Origin: Gemmiger gallinarum
GTDB lineage: Bacteria; Bacillota; Clostridia; Oscillospirales; Ruminococcaceae
Direction of reading: 5' to 3'
Assembly (NCBI RefSeq): GCF_014982805.1
Contig: NZ_JADCKC010000001.1
Span: forward strand, 310,001-374,000
Length of the DNA stretch: 64,000 nucleotides
The notes under the pieces were generated by a model. It saw only the letters and a list, made by a program, of their open reading frames with translations. It was not told the DNA's origin and did no database searches. This document shows, piece by piece, positions 60,456-64,000 of the stretch (the stretch's first letter is position 1; each line of letters starts with the position of its first letter). Position numbers and translations under genes: made by a program.

Positions 60456-61934
60456 TCAAAAACGGGCGTACAGGAAGGTTCCTTCCGACAAAAAACGGCC
60501 CATAAGCAAAAAGGCAAAGATGACGCATTCGTAGATGCACCAGCGTACCGGAAGCGGACTTTCCAGAATTCTTTTCCGGATCTGCCAGCCTCGCTCGTGC
60601 AGCACATCCACAAGGACGAGCAGCGCCATACCTGCCAGCAGAAGCAGAAGATCCAGCCTGCTGGAAAGCCCGAGCTCCCAATACCGGGAGAAAACGGTGA
60701 ATTCTACACGTGCTCCCATACAGGCGAAATAGTTCAGGGCCGCCCCCAGGCTCTCCGCACGGAAGAAAACATATCCGATACAGATCAAAATAAAAACGAA
60801 CACCACGCGGAAGGCATGATGGGCACGGCTTTTGGCAGAAACTTTCAGGCGCTTCCAGGTCTTTTTGCGCCAGCGCCGGGTCAGGCCGCTGACAACCTGG
60901 TAGGCGCCATTCAACAGGCCCCATACTACGTAAGTCCACGCAGCTCCGTGCCAGAATCCGCTGACCAGAAAGGTGACCAGCAGGCTGGCGTTGACCGGAG
61001 GCTTTGTGAAGAAACGGCCGATCACCGGCAGCCGCCGGAACCAGCCGTTCCAGGCCAGAGGCTCAAAAATGTACTCCCGCAGCCAGGACGACAGCGAAAT
61101 ATGCCACCGATCCCAGAATTCGCCGATGGTCGCCGCAAAATAGGGCTGGCGGAAGTTTTCCGGAAGTTTGAGGCCCAGGGTCTCTCCAGCGCCCAGAACA
61201 ATGTCGGTGTAGCCGGAAAAATCCGCATACAGCTGAAAGGCAAACACTACCACGCCAAAGATAAGCTGAGACAGATCCATATCCTGTGGATTGGAGAACG
61301 CCGCATTGACCACGGTGGCCATCCGCTCGGCAATGGCGTATTTTTTAAAGTATCCCCAGACGCAGCGCATGATGCCGGACTGAAGATTGCGCATTTCAAA
61401 AGCCGGTGTTGTGTCGAGCTGCGGCATCAGATTGCGATAGTGATTGAAAGGACCCTGCGTGATGGAAAGAAAGAAGGACGCATAACACAGAAGCCGGGCA
61501 AAGCGCGTCTCAGGCTGGATCTCGCCCCGGCGCACATCCAGAAGGTATCCCGTCAGTTGCAAGCTGTAATAAGCAAGGCCCAACGGCTGCAGAAGGCTGC
61601 CGCTCCAAAGCCGAAGTCCCAGCAGGTCGTTGAGGGTCCCGGCCATCATGGCATAATATTTCAATAACAGCAGCGGTCCCAGGGCGGCGGCAAGACCAAT
61701 CCCAAACCAGGTGCGGGCGCCACCCCTGTCATCCGGCATGGCCCGGCGGGCACAGAACCAGACCACAAGGGTTGAGGCAAACAGCACAAAAAAGCCGGGA
61801 ATATCCAGCGACAGATAAAAGATGATCCCCGCCGCCAGCATGACATACCAGCGTTTGGCCGCAGGCAGGCGGTACCAGATCACCAGCAGCACTGCCATAA
61901 AGACCAGAAAGCCGGGTGCATTGACAGAAAACAT
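60456..61934 (-). CDS. MBOAT-family O-acyltransferase
   Basis: A 492-residue membrane-bound O-acyltransferase of the AlgI/DltB type, with about eleven helices. The two catalytic histidines are present: His278 in FWDRWHISLSSWLREYIF and His329 in SGFWHGAAWTYV. Such enzymes pass an acyl group from a cytoplasmic donor to an extracellular polymer with help of a secreted SGNH partner. Here the partner gene lies directly upstream with 27 bases between, and an FkbH-like gene precedes both. The acceptor polymer is not known. Confidence 0.93.
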   Translation of the reverse strand: MFSVNAPGFLVFMAVLLVIWYRLPAAKRWYVMLAAGIIFYLSLDIPGFFVLFASTLVVWFCARRAMPDDRGGARTWFGIGLAAALGPLLLLKYYAMMAGTLNDLLGLRLWSGSLLQPLGLAYYSLQLTGYLLDVRRGEIQPETRFARLLCYASFFLSITQGPFNHYRNLMPQLDTTPAFEMRNLQSGIMRCVWGYFKKYAIAERMATVVNAAFSNPQDMDLSQLIFGVVVFAFQLYADFSGYTDIVLGAGETLGLKLPENFRQPYFAATIGEFWDRWHISLSSWLREYIFEPLAWNGWFRRLPVIGRFFTKPPVNASLLVTFLVSGFWHGAAWTYVVWGLLNGAYQVVSGLTRRWRKKTWKRLKVSAKSRAHHAFRVVFVFILICIGYVFFRAESLGAALNYFACMGARVEFTVFSRYWELGLSSRLDLLLLLAGMALLVLVDVLHERGWQIRKRILESPLPVRWCIYECVIFAFLLMGRFLSEGTFLYARF

Positions 61935-61961
61935 AGAACTCCCCTATTCTATCGCGTCCGC

Positions 61962-63056
61962 TTACAGCCCATAGGTGCCGTCGGGAGCAGATGCAAGCTT
62001 TTCTTCCAGCGTCGGGAAAAAGAGTTCCTCCACCGGGACACCCTTTTCTCTTGCCTTGACCACATCGCAGAAAACCGGCGTGAACCGTTCCGCTCCCTCA
62101 CCGTTGAGATGGTGGGCATCGGCAAAGGCGTCACTGTCCATGTTCAGGGCCCCTGTGTCCCGGTAAAGGGTAAAGTCCCAGAATTCCAGACCGTGGGCAG
62201 CGGCATAATCGCTTACCGCCGAAAGGTATGCCTGATAGTTTTCGGTATTGGCACAGAAAGCGTTGGGGACCGGGGCGGTCACCAGTACCAGCCGGATCTC
62301 CTCTTCTGCACAGAACTCGGTGATGCGCTCAAGATACTCCAGGCCAAATTCCGACAGAGGTGCATCCGGGTCTACATCCAGAATCGCTTCATACCCGTAA
62401 GGGGTAACACCGTAGGTGTAGACAAAGCCATTGCCGCGGTATTCCTCCTCGTTGGGATAAGTCACATATTTGTAATTGCCCACCTCATAACCATCGGTCA
62501 GCTTGGCAACCCACAGCTCAGGGATTTCATCCGGGCTGGCAATGGTATGGCGCGCCGGGAAAATCAGGTCGGCAAAGGCGGCAGGCCCGCCCATCTCCCA
62601 GAGGTAAAGATACCGGTTTGCCGACAACAGGGGCATATAGTCGGCCAGCAGATAGCAGGCAAGCGGCACGTCGCTGGAAGCCTGCTGGTTGTAGCCGGTA
62701 TAAAACATTTCGAGATATACGGTGTCGAGATCATTGCGGGCCGCCGCTTCCTGCAGAAGATAGTAGGAGCCGTCGGGAAGCTGCTGAGAAGTGCCCGCGT
62801 TGAAGCTGTGGGTATCCAGCTTTTCATCCACTACGGCGGGATCAAAGCTGCGGTAGCAGTGGGATGCCCCTAAAAACAGCGTATCGATTTCCCCGCTCTG
62901 GGCATACAGCTCGTCCAGCATGACCCGGGAGTAGGAATGCACATCGTCCACCAGCAAAAAGTTGAGTGCCAGACACAAAAGAACCGTAAGGCCTGTAAAG
63001 GCGAACGCCTTTCCAAGGCGGACACCCCGGCGGGCAGGCTGTGCGTTTGACTTCAT
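61962..63056 (-). CDS. Membrane-anchored SGNH/DltD-like protein
   Basis: A 364-residue protein with an N-terminal membrane anchor (about 16-36) and an outward SGNH-hydrolase-like domain. Block I is FLGASHCYRS with the likely nucleophile Ser65, and the C-terminal block DAHHLNGEGA provides Asp313 and His316. GSYYLLQEAA, a DltD/AlgJ-like stretch, also occurs. The partner of the MBOAT protein in transferring an acyl group. AGGGAG lies 7-8 bases before the ATG, 24 bases after the upstream stop. Confidence 0.85.
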   Translation of the reverse strand: MKSNAQPARRGVRLGKAFAFTGLTVLLCLALNFLLVDDVHSYSRVMLDELYAQSGEIDTLFLGASHCYRSFDPAVVDEKLDTHSFNAGTSQQLPDGSYYLLQEAAARNDLDTVYLEMFYTGYNQQASSDVPLACYLLADYMPLLSANRYLYLWEMGGPAAFADLIFPARHTIASPDEIPELWVAKLTDGYEVGNYKYVTYPNEEEYRGNGFVYTYGVTPYGYEAILDVDPDAPLSEFGLEYLERITEFCAEEEIRLVLVTAPVPNAFCANTENYQAYLSAVSDYAAAHGLEFWDFTLYRDTGALNMDSDAFADAHHLNGEGAERFTPVFCDVVKAREKGVPVEELFFPTLEEKLASAPDGTYGL

Positions 63057-63080
63057 GGGGCAATCTCCCTTCGGGTGAAA

Positions 63081-64000
63081 TCAGCGTTCGATCTCCATTT
63101 GCGGGTGCTTTTCCGCATAGGATGCGGTGTCCAGCTCCCAGGTGGTATTGCCGGCATCGTCGGCAGCTGTCTGAGTAAAGCCCATGCGGGCATAGAAATC
63201 TTTGACCATGGCATTTTTGGCGGTGGGATAATAGTAGCCGATGACTTTGGCAACCCCGCGGGCTGCGGCATCCTTGACCAGGCAGTCCATCATGGCGTCT
63301 TCCATCCCCCGCTTGAGGACCCGACAGCTCATCAGCCACAGACGAAGATGAAGGGCATCTTCCTGCTGCTCGCCGGCCACCACGGTGACAACACCATTGT
63401 CACCGAATTTATCCACCAGCTTGCCGTACAGGCAGAGCCATGCGGGATTCTCCGCCATGGCCCGGATGTCATCCTCCGAGCAGCGCAGCGTCGTGAGATT
63501 GAACTGGTTGGACTTGTTGGTCAGCTGAGCAATGCGCTGGATATAAATGTTCTCAAAGCCGCGGATGGTCGCTTTCATTTCCAGGCTGCGCAGATAATCC
63601 GTGTAATCGGTAAAGGCAGCCTCCGCCTTGCGGCGCTGGGCATTGGCGTGGTACAGCTCCGTCTTTTTAAGATCCTCTCCCGAAAGCGTGGTGACCTCAA
63701 AATAACCGCCGTGGTCCAGCATCTTGATATAGTTTTCAGCGCCATCCAGAGGCGGCACCGCAACGCCGGGGATCTGTGCGGCGACGATGGCGCGCTCGGC
63801 CGGATTGTCGTCGGCAAAGACGAAGCTGTCCACCCCCAGCGACAACTCCTGAGCAATGCGGTTGAGGTTGACATCCTTGTTGTCCCAGTTGGCCTGGATG
63901 GAGACGAAATCATCAGGACGCAGCACGCCGTCCGGATGATTCAGGCCGGCAAGGGCGTTGGTCTCGTCGTTTTTGGAATCCACGGCCAGAATCACGCCGA
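63081..64000 (-). CDS. FkbH-like HAD-IIIC phosphatase/acyl-ACP loading enzyme, 5' end cut by window
   Basis: The last about 306 residues of an FkbH-type protein are in view; the start lies beyond 64000. The HAD-IIIC part has LAVDSKNDETNA and FADDNPAER (motif III/IV region), followed by the family-specific RIAQLTNKSNQFNLTT (about residues 150-165 of the visible part) and a GNAT-like C terminus (GVAKVIGYYYPTAKNAMVKDFYARMGF). FkbH proteins take 1,3-bisphosphoglycerate and load glyceryl on an acyl carrier protein. With the SGNH and MBOAT genes it forms a three-gene unit; an ACP gene would be expected beyond the window. Confidence 0.9.
   Translation of the reverse strand, partial: GVILAVDSKNDETNALAGLNHPDGVLRPDDFVSIQANWDNKDVNLNRIAQELSLGVDSFVFADDNPAERAIVAAQIPGVAVPPLDGAENYIKMLDHGGYFEVTTLSGEDLKKTELYHANAQRRKAEAAFTDYTDYLRSLEMKATIRGFENIYIQRIAQLTNKSNQFNLTTLRCSEDDIRAMAENPAWLCLYGKLVDKFGDNGVVTVVAGEQQEDALHLRLWLMSCRVLKRGMEDAMMDCLVKDAAARGVAKVIGYYYPTAKNAMVKDFYARMGFTQTAADDAGNTTWELDTASYAEKHPQMEIER

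Overview
The window reads as a chromosomal segment of a fairly GC-rich, low-mobility Clostridia (Firmicutes) genome, most like the Ruminococcaceae/Oscillospiraceae (Faecalibacterium, Gemmiger or Subdoligranulum relatives). The reasons are a complete spoIIIAA-AH sporulation operon, a Bacillus/Clostridium-style chain asp23-nusB-xseA-xseB-ispA-dxs-tlyA-argR-recN, a tyrosine T-box leader, a YtrA-type GntR/ABC operon, many Firmicutes-only small families (DUF951, DUF4364, TIGR04086) and strong AGGAGG ribosome binding sites. No insertion sequence, prophage, CRISPR array or rRNA operon was seen; taxonomy is an inference from gene content only.

Layout. 1-265: three tRNA genes (Gln partial, His, Arg) on the minus strand behind a recognisable promoter. 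439-3323: a small unknown protein, a MerR regulator facing a YitT-type membrane protein across a textbook MerR promoter, and a DUF421 protein. 3409-10186: lipid kinase, Lon, EngB GTPase, methyltransferase, Hsp33 and acyl-ACP thioesterase on the plus strand. 10187-10670: a non-coding stretch with two promoters and a candidate small RNA. 10671-13395: IMP dehydrogenase, then pantothenate kinase and a zinc-ribbon protein on the minus strand. 13433-15308: YtrA-like ABC operon with its operator. 15548-19494: a three-gene MoxR ATPase / VWA protein / leucine-rich-repeat module. 19599-23417: MATE transporter, GlnRS, Xpt. 23759-28670: a complete LivKHMGF branched-chain amino acid (or related) ABC importer. 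28760-30301: DUF4364 and S1-domain proteins. 30441-38259: DUF951, RF1, Sua5, CoaE, lytic transglycosylase, M18 aminopeptidase, Tgt, YajC and two membrane proteins, the second SpoIIM-like. 38251-39348: a Xer recombinase with a 28-bp near-palindrome upstream in a 720-bp non-coding stretch. 40069-43307: unknown TIM-barrel-like protein, SseB, RadA. 43457-45050: TyrRS with T-box. 45061-60316: two back-to-back minus-strand blocks, the asp23-to-recN chain and the spoIIIA operon. 60456-64000: an FkbH-like / SGNH / MBOAT cassette running off the window end.

How the genes fit together. The window is mostly housekeeping: translation (tRNAs, GlnRS, TyrRS, RF1, Sua5, Tgt, NusB), nucleotide and cofactor supply (GuaB, Xpt, CoaX, CoaE, NadK), isoprenoids (Dxs, IspA), DNA repair (RecN, RadA, XseAB) and sporulation channel proteins (SpoIIIA, SpoIIM-like). 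The parts least explained by known biology are the FkbH-SGNH-MBOAT cassette (possibly a carrier-protein-linked acyl or glyceryl modification of a surface polymer), the MoxR-VWA-LRR module with a degenerate metallopeptidase motif, the candidate RNA carrying a copy of the anti-Shine-Dalgarno sequence, and the dif-sized palindrome beside the Xer recombinase.
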